From positions 141,700,827-141,764,826 of the forward strand of contig NC_035439.2 in assembly GCF_002127325.2 (NCBI RefSeq): a stretch of DNA of 64,000 bases, written 5' to 3'. Positions 19,231-31,967 of the stretch are shown here, one piece after another; position 1 is the first letter of the stretch; each line of letters opens with the position of its first letter. The DNA comes from Helianthus annuus (taxonomy: Eukaryota; Streptophyta; Magnoliopsida; Asterales; Asteraceae). The notes below the pieces were generated by a model that was given only the letters and a program-made list of their open reading frames with translations, ran no database searches and was not told the origin of the DNA. The position numbers and the translations under genes are program-made.

Positions 19231-22200
19231 TGTAACACCTCGAAAAATTTCGTCCAATAATGTCTTGACACGTGTCATAAGGTTCCGTTATGTGAAAACA
19301 TACTTTAGAGGGACTAAAAGTGACAAACAGTGAAAACTATGGAACGTAAGGGTCCAAAGTGTCAACAATGGATAAATAGACTCTATGATAACCCTACATA
19401 ATGTTTATAACCTTAAACGGATGGTTCATGGATCATACGACACGGAAATTGCACAAAAGTGAAGTATTTCAAACTATAGGGGCCAAAAGTGTCAACATGT
19501 TAAATATATACCTCTGAGTGAACTTTTGGCAGACCCGAAGCTTTGAGAAGCTAAAATATACTCACTAGAATATGTGGTTAAAATTTCATGAAGTTTCGTC
19601 AACGTATGAGAAAGTTATGGCCAAAACCGTACTTGAAGGACTAAAAGCGTCAACGTCGAATTTCAGGGCTTTTCGGTTGAGCGCAAAATGTTCCGAGAAC
19701 ATTTCCATGTTGGTAAAAGTCCTAAGGTTCTTAAAAACCAAGGTTGGGGGTTTACGGGTCGAGAAAAGGAGCCGAAACATCGCGTACAAGTCCAGGGGCC
19801 ATTTCTGCCAATTATGGAAACTTGCTGGTCAGACCAGGTCCTTACGGACCGTAAAGCAAGGACCATACGGTCCGTAAAGCTTGCCCAGATGCCCAGTTCA
19901 CGAATTCTGCTGATTTGGCCCGAATTTTTAGTTGCAAACAGCTTTCACCACCTCCAAGGGCTCCAATAGGATTGCTTGCATGGCTATAGCAACAGTGTGC
20001 TATCTATAACCTCTGGAAAACACCATAAATCAGATTATTGAGCTCATTCTTGGACATTTGCATTAGTAACCAAAGTGCTCTCAACATTCAAGAACTTCAA
20101 GGCAGACCCCTGGAGCTAATCTGATCCTCAAGGCCGATCCTAGTGTTCACTAAGCATCTATAGGACTCTTGTAAGCTCTCAATTCAATCTCTAATTCGTT
20201 CTTGTTACGATTATTAGTAAAAGTCAAACTGTTTGTTCATAAGCTTTGACTTTCTGATTAAATGGATTTCTTTCAGTCATTTCTCGAATTGAAACCTGTT
20301 ATAGATTGGTATTTATGTGGGAAACAAACCCTCTAAAGGGCACTATCTGAATCCCACTATATGCATGCTAATTGTCGAGTCAAACATGTTTCTAAAAAGT
20401 CAACAGAATTGATTTTCGCTAAAATAAGCTTGAATGTTAATATATTAGACATGCAATCTGATTGATCATTATAAATAACTTGTAACACATATAAGAATGT
20501 GTTTTAATCATCATCAACTCGACAATCTATAGTATAGCCACGAATCGGAACCGAAAGTCTTGTAAAACGATTATTTCATAGACTATCGATTCGGATTCGT
20601 ACATGCATGTTCGAGATCTATATTGGAAAGTATTTTTGTTAAACTTTCTGGAATTTTCTTTGATTGAGTCTATGCATAGCCTATTCGAATGCATGTTTCC
20701 GATTTATGCATAAAGTTGACTATTTTGCCCTTTTTGTTATAAAACGTGATTTTTGGAAAAGTGAAAGGATAGAAATCTTTATTTCTAATATATAAACTTG
20801 CACCGAAAATTTCGGATCAGTTGGTGGTCCAGATTGTGAGTTATGGCCATTAGCGTAAAACTATATTATAAATTTACATAAACGGTCCTTTTCGCGTAGA
20901 ACCCGTTTCTGGCCACGTTTTGGTATAAAACTTTTTACCAACAGAAGTAACATAATATTCTGGGAATTTTGATGATTTTTAATTAATTTTTGGCTGAACG
21001 GATCCTAGATCGCCTAGTCATTTCGGCTTATGTCGGTTTTGACCGTTTTAGCCATAAAATGAGTTTTACACCTCCTTTTGACCCGAAACCTTTTTCTACT
21101 GATTTTATATGATGAATAAATTATTATAAGTATTCTGGAAATATAAAAATCTCAGATTTTATTTGAAAACCCGAAAACGCCCTTAAATCGCATATTTAGC
21201 GTTTTAAGCGCATAGTAAGCGTTATACTTGTTTTAAACATATAAGACCTATACCTACTGATGTGTTTAGCATATTTTCATATAAAAACAGTAAGTATAAG
21301 TATATGAACTCAGACTTCCAGTTTTGGCATTTTTAGCCCTTGTGAAATTACTAAAAGACCCCTACGGTGCATAGTTTGGTTTTAAATGATAAATTTGGTA
21401 TATGGGTCATACCCTACTGATATAATATGTTATATTAAGTATATTTACTGTATGAACCAGACCCGAAACTTAGATTTCTAATTTTACTCTTTGATTATCT
21501 TTTAAATGACCAAAATGCCCTTCTAAGGCATAAATTGGGTTTAAAATTATTCCGGGCAATATAGAACATAACTTACTGATATAATATCATATTTTAAGCA
21601 TATTATCTCAGGGAACTTGCATTTGAATCATTGGTCTACCCGTATCGCCCTTTTCGCGTCCGGTTCGGTTTACGTAACTAGTTTGCGTAAATTGACCGAA
21701 ACGGGTCAAACGATATCATTTTTATTTCAAAATCCAGAATGTATTTAGTATACCCATATTATACAAGTATTCAAACTTGTCGGGTCTAAATCACATTCTA
21801 TCCTGTCTTTCGCTTAATCGTGCGTAAACCGTATCATTCTTAAGACTAACCGGTCAAAGCTTAGGCTTAAATAAAAGACCCGTTAGGAATCTAATAGGTT
21901 AATTATAAACCTTTGTCCCAGATTAGGAGGCCCGGTAAAAGCTACCAACACTTATCATTTGTGACTTATACTTGCTCAGGTAAATACATTTTGACTTATT
22001 TTCCCTATACGGGCTTGGGGTACGGTATTTAAAATACCGCTTGATCGGGCGCACAAGTCCTGCGCCTTATAGGTGTACAGTCTTGAATAGCTTGTGCGAC
22101 TTCGTTTAAACAGTTTTGTCTTACTTAAAGGCTTTGGGGGGTTATTGACCGTGTCCCGGATATCCTTGGCATTATCTTACGAGATGGCCACGACCAGAGC

Positions 22201-22755
22201 ACGGGGTGTAGGCGTACACCCGACGTGTATAACTCTTTAATGTGGTGTGTCATTTAATCTCTAGCCCGGACAGCAGATCCCGGGCCACCAGAGATATAAG
22301 TGCATGTAATTCGTTCACAAGTTTATATTATATAATTATCCCAAGTTAATAAAAATATTTATGCCTTGTGCATTTAAACCAAATTTTCAATCATTTTCAA
22401 AATGAGTCAGTCGATTTGTATTTACCAGTGTAAACTGACGTATTTTTCCCAAAAGGTTAAGTGCAGGTACTATACGGAAATAGGCTGGTTGTTTCCTAAG
22501 AGCGTCCACTATAGTCTCGCAAGCTCGGACGACAATATATCTGTTGAACTATTTTATCTTATTTTATTTGATCCGCCTGTGGATCCATTTCAACTATTGT
22601 GATATTTATTATTGCACTTTATTTAAAGTTGAAATGTTTCTATTTTGCTTCCGCTGTGCATTATTATATTGTGTTGATTGTCTATGACGATGCCAACTAC
22701 GTCACTGTACCCCACACCGGGCCCACCGGTGACACGTGGAAATCGGGGTGTGACA
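19231..22755 (+). repeat. 5' LTR of the chromovirus
   Basis: It is uninterrupted, unlike the 3' LTR. It contains two palindromes of the TTACGGNCCGTAA type at 19841-19854 and 19864-19879. Small frames inside (for example 19572-19877) recur identically in the other LTR and are not genes. Confidence 0.95.
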
Positions 22756-22758
22756 GGT

Positions 22759-22771
22759 TGGTATCAGAGCC
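22759..22771 (+). other. Primer-binding site (initiator tRNA-Met)
   Basis: TGGTATCAGAGCC lies three bases after the LTR. This is the established complement of the plant initiator methionine tRNA 3' end used by chromoviruses. Confidence 0.9.
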
Positions 22772-22962
22772 AACGCTGAGTGAATTAAACACTAGTCTTT
22801 TGTGTTTAATCTCAGTTACACAATTGCACATTCCTCGATTTTCGAGTCTTGACAAAGAACTTAGGAAATGTTCAACGTTTCGTTTAATTTATTTTTTTTT
22901 ATTATTTTGCATTGGCTTATATATTTTGTTGTGCAACTTGTTTGACTTTTGACAGGATCACT

Positions 22963-24255
22963 ATGCCGCCACGAATGAGAGGTCGAGGGGGATTTGCTAC
23001 AACTCACGACCATGAGGCAGGGCCCTCACATAGGCGAGCTCCATCCGCCACGCACAACACAGCCGCCAACGACCTTTGGAGGTCTTTCGCCGAGCCTGCT
23101 AGACACTCGGTATCCGCAAGCACTTCACCGTCTTTACCCCACTCGTTTGGGCCCCACTCGGAGAATGGGCCCCATGGTTCGCATGGATCCTACATACCTT
23201 TGCATCAGTCACCGCACCAGTATCCAGCGCCAGTCTACCAGGGTTTATATAACCCTGATGCTTTTGTGGATGAGCCAGTGGGTCATAACCCACTCGGGCC
23301 GGAGGACCACTTTTCTGGTGGTCACGAGATGGACGTCGACGAGGATACGGACCCCTCGCTACCGCCATCAGGTACGCCTAACCATCCGATTGAGATATCG
23401 GATGGGTCGCCATTTAGGGGATCACCCTACAATGGTGGGGACAGCTTTCAGGAGAGATTTAAGCAGCATGATTGGTATTTCACCCCCAGCCACAACTCTC
23501 TGATGCTCCAGTCTCCCCAGGTTTCGCCGGTGCACTCGCAGCACCACTCGCAGAAGCTTCAGCAGCAGCCGCCTCTACAGCAGGACCTATCTGAGGCCCT
23601 ATGGCGTGACGTGATCACTCCGTCGCCACCGCCGCCACCGGTTTTACCTCCTCCGCCTCAGAGGCCTAGGAGGAATGCGCGCATGTCTACGCGCGGAGGG
23701 ATTCGCATAGGCACCCCTCCACATGTTGGTAGCAGCCGCTACACGTCTCTTCCCGGGGAGTCCGAGACAGGGGAGTCTCAGCATCCCGTATCGGAGGTTA
23801 CTTCTGTACCGATCCCGCCTCTGCCGCCGCAGAACTATGGAGAGCCGATTCCGGCTTATGCTAGTGCAGCCCAGTTTAACCCGTTCGAGCATGTTTTCCC
23901 TCAGGGTTATGATTACACAGGAGACCCTTATTGGCAAGCTGTGAACTACAGCTCACTCCCACCTAGTGGTCCATTGGGAGACACTTGGGCTGCTGGGCAG
24001 TCTACTTTTGGTTACCCTCCGGGTTACCAGCAGCCACCGCAGCCGCAGCCGTACCAGCCACCGCAGCCACAGCAGTACCAGCCACCGCCACCGGCGCCTA
24101 TGATGTCGCCGCCGCAGGTTCAGGAAATCCTGCATGGGATTGATAGCATGCGACGTGAGTTTCAACACGAGATGCGAGCTGATCGCCGTCGCACCAGTGG
24201 CATGTTCAAGAAGGTGTTTGACCTGCTCAAGGGTAAGAGCAAGAGGGATCATTGA
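22963..24255 (+). CDS. Extra ORF upstream of gag in the chromovirus, unknown function
   Basis: The 430-residue frame starts MPPRMRGRGGF just after TTGACAG, possibly a splice acceptor. The protein is rich in Pro, His, Gln and Ser in its first 380 residues, with PQPQPYQPPQPQQYQPP-like runs. It ends with a charged helical tail (RREFQHEMRADRRR...LLKGKSKRDH). No enzyme motif is visible. It lies in sense orientation about 1 kb before gag and is intact, so it may be made from the genomic RNA. A nucleic-acid-binding role is conceivable from the basic ends, but I infer this only weakly. Confidence 0.7.
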   Translation: MPPRMRGRGGFATTHDHEAGPSHRRAPSATHNTAANDLWRSFAEPARHSVSASTSPSLPHSFGPHSENGPHGSHGSYIPLHQSPHQYPAPVYQGLYNPDAFVDEPVGHNPLGPEDHFSGGHEMDVDEDTDPSLPPSGTPNHPIEISDGSPFRGSPYNGGDSFQERFKQHDWYFTPSHNSLMLQSPQVSPVHSQHHSQKLQQQPPLQQDLSEALWRDVITPSPPPPPVLPPPPQRPRRNARMSTRGGIRIGTPPHVGSSRYTSLPGESETGESQHPVSEVTSVPIPPLPPQNYGEPIPAYASAAQFNPFEHVFPQGYDYTGDPYWQAVNYSSLPPSGPLGDTWAAGQSTFGYPPGYQQPPQPQPYQPPQPQQYQPPPPAPMMSPPQVQEILHGIDSMRREFQHEMRADRRRTSGMFKKVFDLLKGKSKRDH

Positions 24256-25248
24256 ATCCTTCGATTTTTGTCTCATGTACTCATGTCCCTGTGTGGACAT
24301 CTATCCCTATACTCTACCCCTGCGTGGGTATATCTATCTTATTCTACCCCTGTGTGGGTATGCTGTTCTGTTGGCCCCTGCGTGGGTTTGCTTTATTTTA
24401 TTTTGTTATTGTTGTTATTTGTTTAGCCCCTGCGCGGGCATGTTATTCATGTTATTCATGTTATTTCAAAGTCCCGTTTAGGGCAAATATGTACTGGTAC
24501 TTCATTTGAAATTTGAAATGGTTAATTTGAATTTCTCATTTTATTTATATGCATGAATATAATATTAAAATAATGGAAAATATCAATTTTTATTTGATTT
24601 GCCATTTTATAAGAATCTTAGTAAGGTATAACCTAGCTTGAATGCCTTATTAACAGGCCTGGCCCTGATGGTAAAACCTGGTTGAAAAGATTCAACTCCC
24701 TGTTAACATCTGAAAACATGTTAACATTCTTGACTAAGCGTGATTCGTAAAATCACCCACGTCACCCTTTTTTTTATAAATTATCTACAGATTTTATCTG
24801 TATACAAGTCTATTAATGACTTGATACCTACGGGTTATGACTATGTCATATAGTGGCAGTTGTGGTTTATAACTCCCTGCCAAGAAAAGAATTATCTACA
24901 GATTTTATCTGTACACAAGTCTGTTTATGACTTGATACCTACGGGTTATAACTATGTTATGTAGTGGCAGTTGTAGTTTATGACTCTCTGTCTAGTAAAG
25001 GATTATTTGTTTAATTATACAATTTATAATCCTATAAAAATCTAAATTTATAATTTAGTGATTGTCCTTGTGACTAGGCCTATGGTGCCAAATATATATT
25101 TTCATTCCTTGATTGCTAATAAGAGCCTGAATGAAATTTATTAAATTAACTGCTAAGGTTCTTGATACCATGGTTAATAAATCGTCTAGAACGATAATAC
25201 TGTTAGGTTCTAAATAGACCTTGTCCTTTATTGTAGTTTAAAGCTACA
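24256..25248 (+). other. Chromovirus leader between extra ORF and gag, with two repeat blocks
   Basis: Between 24280 and 24440 a word like CCCCTGCGTGGGTATG recurs five times at about 35-70 bp spacing. At 24781-25005 a 111-bp unit beginning TTATCTACAGATTTTATCTG is present twice in tandem. No gene is seen. The second block ends about 240 bp before the gag start. Confidence 0.65.
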
Positions 25249-28200
25249 ATGGCCAAATCGGAGGAAACCAACAGTCAATCTGGGGAACACTCAGATAATG
25301 CAAAGATTCACGTTACCGGTGCAGAGTTGCAAGCACTGATAGATAACGCTGTTGCCAAAGCTATGGATAGGCAATTCAGGGAATCTAGTGGTACTCGGAG
25401 TAGGACCCGAACAGAAACGCACGCAAAGCCCAAGACTCATTCTGAGGCTCATAATAAGCCGCCATCTAAAAAGGGGGAGCCGAAGAAAGCTGAGGATGAT
25501 AATCATTCCTCCAACCACAGCAGCGTCCCAAAGCAGGAGATTAAGCTGAAACATGACACGTACAACAGGTCCTGTACGTACAAGTATTTTGTATCTTGCA
25601 AGCCCAGAGATTTCACTGGGGAAAAGGGGGCCGTCGATTGCATGACGTGGATTGATGAGATGGATACTGTGGTTGATATCAGCGGGTGTGCTGATAGGGA
25701 CGTCGTGAAGTACGTGTCCCAGTCATTCAAGGGAGATGCGTTAGCATGGTGGAAGTCACTCCTACAAGCTGCCGGTAAGGCCACACTGTACGGTTTGTCA
25801 TGGGAACAGTTTGTGGCCCTGATTAAAGAGAACTTCTGTCCGCAGCACGAGGTCGAGCGAATCGAATCGGATTTTGTATCCTTAGTTATGAAGAACCTCG
25901 ATTGTCAAGCGTATCTTACTACGTTCAACACGTTGTCTCGTTTAGTGCCTTATCTGGTGACCCCGGAGCCGCGTAGGATTGCTCGATTTATTGGGGGTCT
26001 GGCACCGGAGATAAAGGCGAGTGTTAAAGCTTCAAGACCCACTACATTTAGATCCGTAGCAGATCTATCCCTCTCCCTCACTCAGGATGTGGTAAGATTG
26101 AGAGCTATGAAGAGCTCTGAGGAGAACAAACGGAAACGTGAGGATGACACCTCACGAAGGTCTGAGAAGCGATATAGAGGGAACCACGACCACAGGAAAG
26201 GGTCGGGGTCTAGGAAAAGTGATCATCAGTCGGGTGAGAAACCCAGATGCAAAATCTGCAGGAGACACCACTTTGGGAGGTGTCGGTTAGAAACAAAATC
26301 CCAGTCTTCGGAGAAACGATGTGGAATCTGCAAGTCCACAGATCATAACGCTGTGGATTGCAAGAAAATGAAGGATGCAACCTGTTTTGGTTGCAACGAG
26401 AAAGGGCACATCCGGCCCAACTGCCCAAAGAATGCAAAGAAAGCAGATGATGGGAAGAAGACTAATGCGAGAGTCTTCAGAATGGACGCAAAGGAAGCAG
26501 TCCTTGACGATAACGTCATTACAGGTACTTTTCTTGTAAATGATGTTTTTGCTAGAGTCTTGTTTGATTCAGGAGCTGATAAGTCGTTTGTAGATGATAA
26601 GTTTTGTAAACTGTTGAACCTTCCTGTTAAAACCTTAAGCGTGAAATATGAGGTAGAATTAGCCGATGGAACCATAGAAACCGTCTCGACTGTTCTAGAT
26701 GGATGTGTTATATCCATTAGGAATCACTCTTTCCCGTTATCCTTGCTTCCCTTTAAGCTAGCTGGTTTTGACATAGTGATAGGCATGGATTGGTTGTCGA
26801 GTAACCAAGCCCAGATTCTGTGCAATAGAAAGCAAGTAATAGTTAAGACTCCGTCTGGTGAGTCACTTACTATTCAAGGAGATACCCAGCATGGATTACC
26901 CGAGCAAGTGTCCATGCTCAAGGCATCCCGGTGCATGCAGAAGGGATGTGTCATTTATATGGCACAAGTTACCATAGATGAGCCGAAGCCGAAGATTGAA
27001 GATATCCCTGTTATCTCGGAATATCCTGAGGTATTCCCTGAAGAACTACCTGGTTTGCCACCAGATAGGCAAGTGGAGTTTCAGATCGACATAATTCCAG
27101 GCGCCGCGCCCGTAGCAAGAGCACCATACAGATTGGCACCAACGGAGATGAAGGAGTTGAGGACGCAGTTAGATGAGCTTTTAGCTAAAGGTTTTATTAG
27201 ACCTAGCTCGTCTCCTTGGGGAGCGCCAATCTTGTTCGTTAAAAAGAAGGATGGTTCGATGCGTCTGTGCATCGATTACCGTGAGCTTAATAAGGTCACT
27301 ATCAAGAATAGATATCCGTTACCCAGGATCGACGATCTGTTCGATCAACTGCAAGGAGCCAGCTATTTCTCCAAGATTGACCTCAGGTCGGGTTATCATC
27401 AGTTGAAAGTCAAAGAAGAAGATGTGCACAAGACAGCGTTTAGGACTCGTTATGGACATTACGAGTTCCTAGTGATGCCGTTTGGGCTCACAAACGCACC
27501 AGCCGCGTTCATGGATCTCATGAATCGCGTCTGCAAGCCTTATCTAGATAAATTCGTCATTGTCTTTATTGACGACATCCTTATCTACTCGAAGAGCCAA
27601 GCTGACCATGAGAAACACCTTCGTTGTATTCTCAAACTTCTGAATCAAGAGAAGCTTTACGCCAAATTTTCGAAGTGTGAATTTTGGCTTCGAGAAGTCC
27701 AGTTCCTTGGACATGTAGTAAGCGAGCGTGGTATCCAGGTAGATCCCGCTAAAGTAGAAGCAGTCATGAACTGGCAGGAGCCGAAGACTCCTACGGAAAT
27801 TCGCAGTTTCCTCGGATTGGCAGGATACTATAGGCGATTTATTGAGAACTTTTCAAGAATTGCTGCGCCCCTAACTTCGTTGACCCGTAAGAAGATTAAG
27901 TTTGATTGGGGCCCTAAGCAGCAGGAATCCTTCGATATCCTGAAGAAGAAGTTGAGCAACGCGCCAGTGTTGACATTGCCCGATGGTATAGATGAATTTG
28001 TGGTGTATTGTGATGCATCACATACTGGCATGGGCTGTGTACTCATGCAGAAAGGCAAAGTCATTGCCTACGCTTCTCGACAATTGAAGGTACACGAGAA
28101 AAACTACACCACCCACGATTTGGAATTGGGTGCGGTTGTGTTTGCTTTAAAGTTATGGAGACATTACTTGTATGGAACCAAGTGCATAATTTATTCGGAT

Positions 28201-29139
28201 CACAAGAGTCTTCAACACTTGTTCAATCAGAAGGAATTGAACATGCGACAAAGGCGATGGATGGAAACTCTAAATGATTATGACTGTGAAATCAGATACC
28301 ATCCAGGCAAGGCAAATGTGGTTGCCGACGCCTTAAGTAGAAAAGAAAGGGTTAAACCGATCAGAATCAATGCCAAGCGCATTGAAATAAGAAATAATTT
28401 GAATGAAAGGGTGTTAGCTGCACAGAAGGAAGCTGTGCTGGAAGCTAACTATCCTGCAGAAAAGTTGGGAGTAACTGAGGAGCAGTTATCCCACGACAAG
28501 GATGGAATGCTACGACTAAACGGACGAATATGGGTTCCAGTTTTTGGAGGACTTCGAGATGTTATCCTCCAGGAAGCCCACAGCTCTAAATACTCAGTTC
28601 ATCCTGGAGCAGATAAGATGTACCAGGATTTGAAATCAAACTACTGGTGGATTGGTTTGAAGAAGTCAGTAGCTGAGTATGTAGCCAAATGTTTGACTTG
28701 TGCGCAAGTCAAGGCTGAGCATCAGAAGCCGTCAGGGTTGCTTCAGCAGCCTGAAATTCCCAAATGGAAGTGGGAAATGGTGACAATGGATTTTATCACC
28801 AAGTTGCCAAAGACGAAAAAGGGAAATGATACTATATGGGTCATAGTAGATAGACTGACTAAGTCAGCTCATTTTCTACCCATCAAGGAGACGTATAGCT
28901 CAGATATGTTAGCTCAATTATACGTCGATAAGATTGTGGCATTGCATGGTATACCTGTATCTATTATCTCCGATAGAGATACGAGGTATACGTCGCATTT
29001 TTGGAAAAGTTTCCAACAATCGTTGGGTACTCGTTTGAATTTTAGTACAGCTTATCATCCTCAGACTGATGGTCAGAGTGAGCGTACTTCAAACCTTGGA
29101 AGACATGCTTCGTGCATGTGCGATCGACTTAGGTGGTAG
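25249..29139 (+). CDS. Gag-pol of the chromovirus (gag, protease, RT, RNase H, integrase start)
   Basis: The 1296-residue frame starts [10 protein letters not shown]. The gag domain covers about 110-290 (ALAWWKSLL). The CCHC zinc knuckle [14 protein letters not shown] is near 378 and protease FDSGADKSF near 439. Reverse transcriptase has [11 protein letters not shown] near 774, and RNase H starts at [10 protein letters not shown] near 919. Integrase has an HHCC finger (HPGADK...CLTCAQ) and a core with MDFITKLP near 1180, the second Asp in SDRDTRY and Glu in GQSERT. Right after that Glu the reading frame shifts and ends at 29139. The integrase C-terminus continues in another frame from 29069 onward. 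Gag, PR, RT and RNase H look intact. Confidence 0.95.
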   Translation: MAKSEETNSQSGEHSDNAKIHVTGAELQALIDNAVAKAMDRQFRESSGTRSRTRTETHAKPKTHSEAHNKPPSKKGEPKKAEDDNHSSNHSSVPKQEIKLKHDTYNRSCTYKYFVSCKPRDFTGEKGAVDCMTWIDEMDTVVDISGCADRDVVKYVSQSFKGDALAWWKSLLQAAGKATLYGLSWEQFVALIKENFCPQHEVERIESDFVSLVMKNLDCQAYLTTFNTLSRLVPYLVTPEPRRIARFIGGLAPEIKASVKASRPTTFRSVADLSLSLTQDVVRLRAMKSSEENKRKREDDTSRRSEKRYRGNHDHRKGSGSRKSDHQSGEKPRCKICRRHHFGRCRLETKSQSSEKRCGICKSTDHNAVDCKKMKDATCFGCNEKGHIRPNCPKNAKKADDGKKTNARVFRMDAKEAVLDDNVITGTFLVNDVFARVLFDSGADKSFVDDKFCKLLNLPVKTLSVKYEVELADGTIETVSTVLDGCVISIRNHSFPLSLLPFKLAGFDIVIGMDWLSSNQAQILCNRKQVIVKTPSGESLTIQGDTQHGLPEQVSMLKASRCMQKGCVIYMAQVTIDEPKPKIEDIPVISEYPEVFPEELPGLPPDRQVEFQIDIIPGAAPVARAPYRLAPTEMKELRTQLDELLAKGFIRPSSSPWGAPILFVKKKDGSMRLCIDYRELNKVTIKNRYPLPRIDDLFDQLQGASYFSKIDLRSGYHQLKVKEEDVHKTAFRTRYGHYEFLVMPFGLTNAPAAFMDLMNRVCKPYLDKFVIVFIDDILIYSKSQADHEKHLRCILKLLNQEKLYAKFSKCEFWLREVQFLGHVVSERGIQVDPAKVEAVMNWQEPKTPTEIRSFLGLAGYYRRFIENFSRIAAPLTSLTRKKIKFDWGPKQQESFDILKKKLSNAPVLTLPDGIDEFVVYCDASHTGMGCVLMQKGKVIAYASRQLKVHEKNYTTHDLELGAVVFALKLWRHYLYGTKCIIYSDHKSLQHLFNQKELNMRQRRWMETLNDYDCEIRYHPGKANVVADALSRKERVKPIRINAKRIEIRNNLNERVLAAQKEAVLEANYPAEKLGVTEEQLSHDKDGMLRLNGRIWVPVFGGLRDVILQEAHSSKYSVHPGADKMYQDLKSNYWWIGLKKSVAEYVAKCLTCAQVKAEHQKPSGLLQQPEIPKWKWEMVTMDFITKLPKTKKGNDTIWVIVDRLTKSAHFLPIKETYSSDMLAQLYVDKIVALHGIPVSIISDRDTRYTSHFWKSFQQSLGTRLNFSTAYHPQTDGQSERTSNLGRHASCMCDRLRW

Positions 29140-29824
29140 TTGGGATAGGAACCTACCACTGATTGAATTCTCCTATAACAATAGCTACCATTCCAGCATA
29201 AAGGCCGCGCCTTTTGAGGCCCTATACGGTAGGAAGTGTAGGTCGCCCATTTGTTGGGCAGAATTCGGAGATGTCCAGTTGTCTGGACCAGATATCGTCT
29301 TCGAGACGACAGACAAGATCGTTCAGATTCGCGATCGTTTGAAAGCTGCCAGGGATAGGCAGAAAAGTTATGCGGATCCTAAGCGTAAGGATTTTCACTT
29401 CGATGTAGGTGAAAAAGTATTGCTTAAGGTATCACCTTGGAAAGGTGTAATGCGATTTGGAAAGAAAGGCAAGCTGAGCCCGAGATACATAGGACCTTTC
29501 GAGATTATCGAACGTGTCGGGTCAGTCGCCTACAAGTTAAACTTGCCTGAAGAGCTTAGTGCTATTCATAATGTGTTCCATATCTGTAATTTGAAGAAGT
29601 GTTTCGCTGACGATTCACTGGTTATACCGCATACAGATATACACATAGACGAAAGTCTAAAATTTGTGGAAAAACCTTTGTCGATTGAGGATCGACAGGT
29701 AAAGAAGCTTCGAAGGAAGCACGTGCCTATTGTTAAGGTCAAATGGGATGCCCGTAGAGGACCCGAGTATACGTGGGAAGTGGAATCCACGATGAAAGAA
29801 AAATATCCCCATTTGTTTGAATAA
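29069..29824 (+). CDS. Integrase C-terminus and chromodomain-like tail, out of frame
   Basis: The meaningful part begins at about 29088 ([15 protein letters not shown]) and continues the integrase fold with [10 protein letters not shown] and the [13 protein letters not shown] tail. It ends in a chromodomain-like segment ([21 protein letters not shown]...YPHLF), typical of Tekay elements, thought to steer insertion towards heterochromatin marks. The upstream codons of this frame overlap the gag-pol frame and are not expected to be translated. A short indel near 29085 separates the two parts. Confidence 0.88.
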   Translation: MVRVSVLQTLEDMLRACAIDLGGSWDRNLPLIEFSYNNSYHSSIKAAPFEALYGRKCRSPICWAEFGDVQLSGPDIVFETTDKIVQIRDRLKAARDRQKSYADPKRKDFHFDVGEKVLLKVSPWKGVMRFGKKGKLSPRYIGPFEIIERVGSVAYKLNLPEELSAIHNVFHICNLKKCFADDSLVIPHTDIHIDESLKFVEKPLSIEDRQVKKLRRKHVPIVKVKWDARRGPEYTWEVESTMKEKYPHLFE

Positions 29825-29840
29825 ATCTCGGGGTCGAGAT

Positions 29841-29860
29841 TTCTTTTAAGGGGGTGAGGA
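29841..29860 (+). other. Polypurine tract of the chromovirus
   Basis: A purine-rich run (AAGGGGGTGAGGA) directly precedes the 3' LTR start at 29861. Confidence 0.75.
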
Positions 29861-31967
29861 TGTAACACCTCGAAAAATTTCGTCCAATAATGTCTTGACA
29901 CGTGTCATAAGGTTCCGTTATGTGAAAACATACTTTAGAGGGACTAAAAGTGACAAACAGTGAAAACTATGGAACGTAAGGGTCCAAAGTGTCAACAATG
30001 GATAAATAGACTCTATGATAACCCTACATAATGTTTATAACCTTAAACGGATGGTTCATGGATCATACGACACGGAAATTGCACAAAAGTGAAGTATTTC
30101 AAACTATAGGGGCCAAAAGTGTCAACATGTTAAATTTATACCTCTGAGTGAACTTTTGGCAGACCCGAAGCTTTGAGAAGCTAAAATATACTCACTAGAA
30201 TATGTGGTTAAAATTTCATGAAGTTTCGTCAACGTATGAGAAAGTTATGGCCAAAACCGTACTTGAAGGACTAAAAGCGTCAACGTCGAATTTCAGGGCT
30301 TTTCGGTTGAGCGCAAAATGTTCCGAGAACATTTCCATGTTGGTAAAAGTCCTAAGGTTCTTAAAAACCAAGGTTGGGGGTTTACGGGTCGAGAAAAGGA
30401 GCCGAAACATCGCGTACAAGTCCAGGGGCCATTTCTGCCAATTATGGAAACTTGCTGGTCAGACCAGGTCCTTACGGACCGTAAAGCAAGGACCATACGG
30501 TCCGTAAAGCTTGCCCAGATGCCCAGTTCGCGAATTCTGCTGATTTGGCCCGAATTTTTAGTTGCAAACAGCTTTCACCACCTCCAAGGGCTCCAATAGG
30601 ATTGCTTGCATGGCTATAGCAACAGTGTGCTATCTATAACCTCTGGAAAACACCATAAATCAGATTATTGAGCTCATTCTTGGACATTTGCATTAGTAAC
30701 CAAAGTGCTCTCAACATTCAAGAACTTCAAGGCAGACCCCTGGAGCTAATCTGATCCTCAAGGCCGATCCTAGTGTTCACTAAGCATCTATAGGACTCTT
30801 GTAAGCTCTCAATTCAATCTCTAATTCGTTCTTGTTACGATTATTAGTAAAAGTCAAACTGTTTGTTCATAAGCTTTGACTTTCTGATTAAACGGATTTC
30901 TTTCAGTCATTTCTCGAATTGAAACCTGTTATAGATTGGTATTTATGTGGGAAACAAACCCTCTAAAGGGCACTATCTGAATCCCACTATATGCATGCTA
31001 ATTGTCGAGTCAAACATGTTTCTAAAAAGTCAACAGAATTGATTTTCGCTAAAATAAGCTTGAATGTTAATATATTAGACATGCAATCTGATTGATCATT
31101 ATAAATAACTTGTAACACATATAAGAATGTGTTTTAATCATCATCAACTCGACAATCTATAGTATAGCCACGAATCGGAACCGAAAGTCTTGTAAAACGA
31201 TTATTTCATAGACTATCGATTCGGATTCGTACATGCATGTTCGAGATCTGTATTGGAAAGTATTTTTGTTAAACTTTCTGGAATTTTCTTTGATTGAGTC
31301 TATGCATAGCCTATTCGAATGCATGTTTCCGATTTATGCATAAAGTTGACTATTTTGCCCTTTTTGTTATAAAACGTGATTTTTGGAAAAGTGAAAGGAT
31401 AGAAATCTTTATTTCTAATATATAAACTTGCACCGAAAATTTCGGATCAGTTGGTGGTCCAGATTGTGAGTTATGGCCATTAGCGTAAAACTATATTATA
31501 AATTTACATAAACGGTCCTTTTCGCGTAGAACCCGTTTCTGGCCACGTTTTGGTATAAAACTTTTTACCAACAGAAGTAACATAATATTCTGGGAATTTT
31601 GATGATTTTTAATTAATTTTTGGCTGAACGGATCCTAGATCGCCTAGTCATTTCGGCTTATGTCGGTTTTGACCGTTTTAGCCATAAAATGAGTTTTACA
31701 CCTCCTTTTGACCCGAAACCTTTTTCTACTGATTTTATATGATGAATAAATTATTATAAGTATTCTGGAAATATAAAAATCTCAGATTTTATTTGAAAAC
31801 CCGAAAACGCCCTTAAATCGCATATTTAGCGTTTTAAGCGCATAGTAAGCGTTATACTTGTTTTAAACATATAAGACCTATACCTACTGATGTGTTTAGC
31901 ATATTTTCATATAAAAACAGTAAGTATAAGTATATGAACTCATACTTCCAGTTTTGGCATTTTTAGC

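Noticed and set aside
19572..19969. Frames of 93-101 codons repeated at 30202-30599
   Set aside because: They lie inside the two LTRs of the chromovirus and recur only because the LTRs are duplicates.
23099..23937. Minus-strand frames within the chromovirus extra ORF
   Set aside because: They are GC-rich shadows of the sense frame at 22963-24255.
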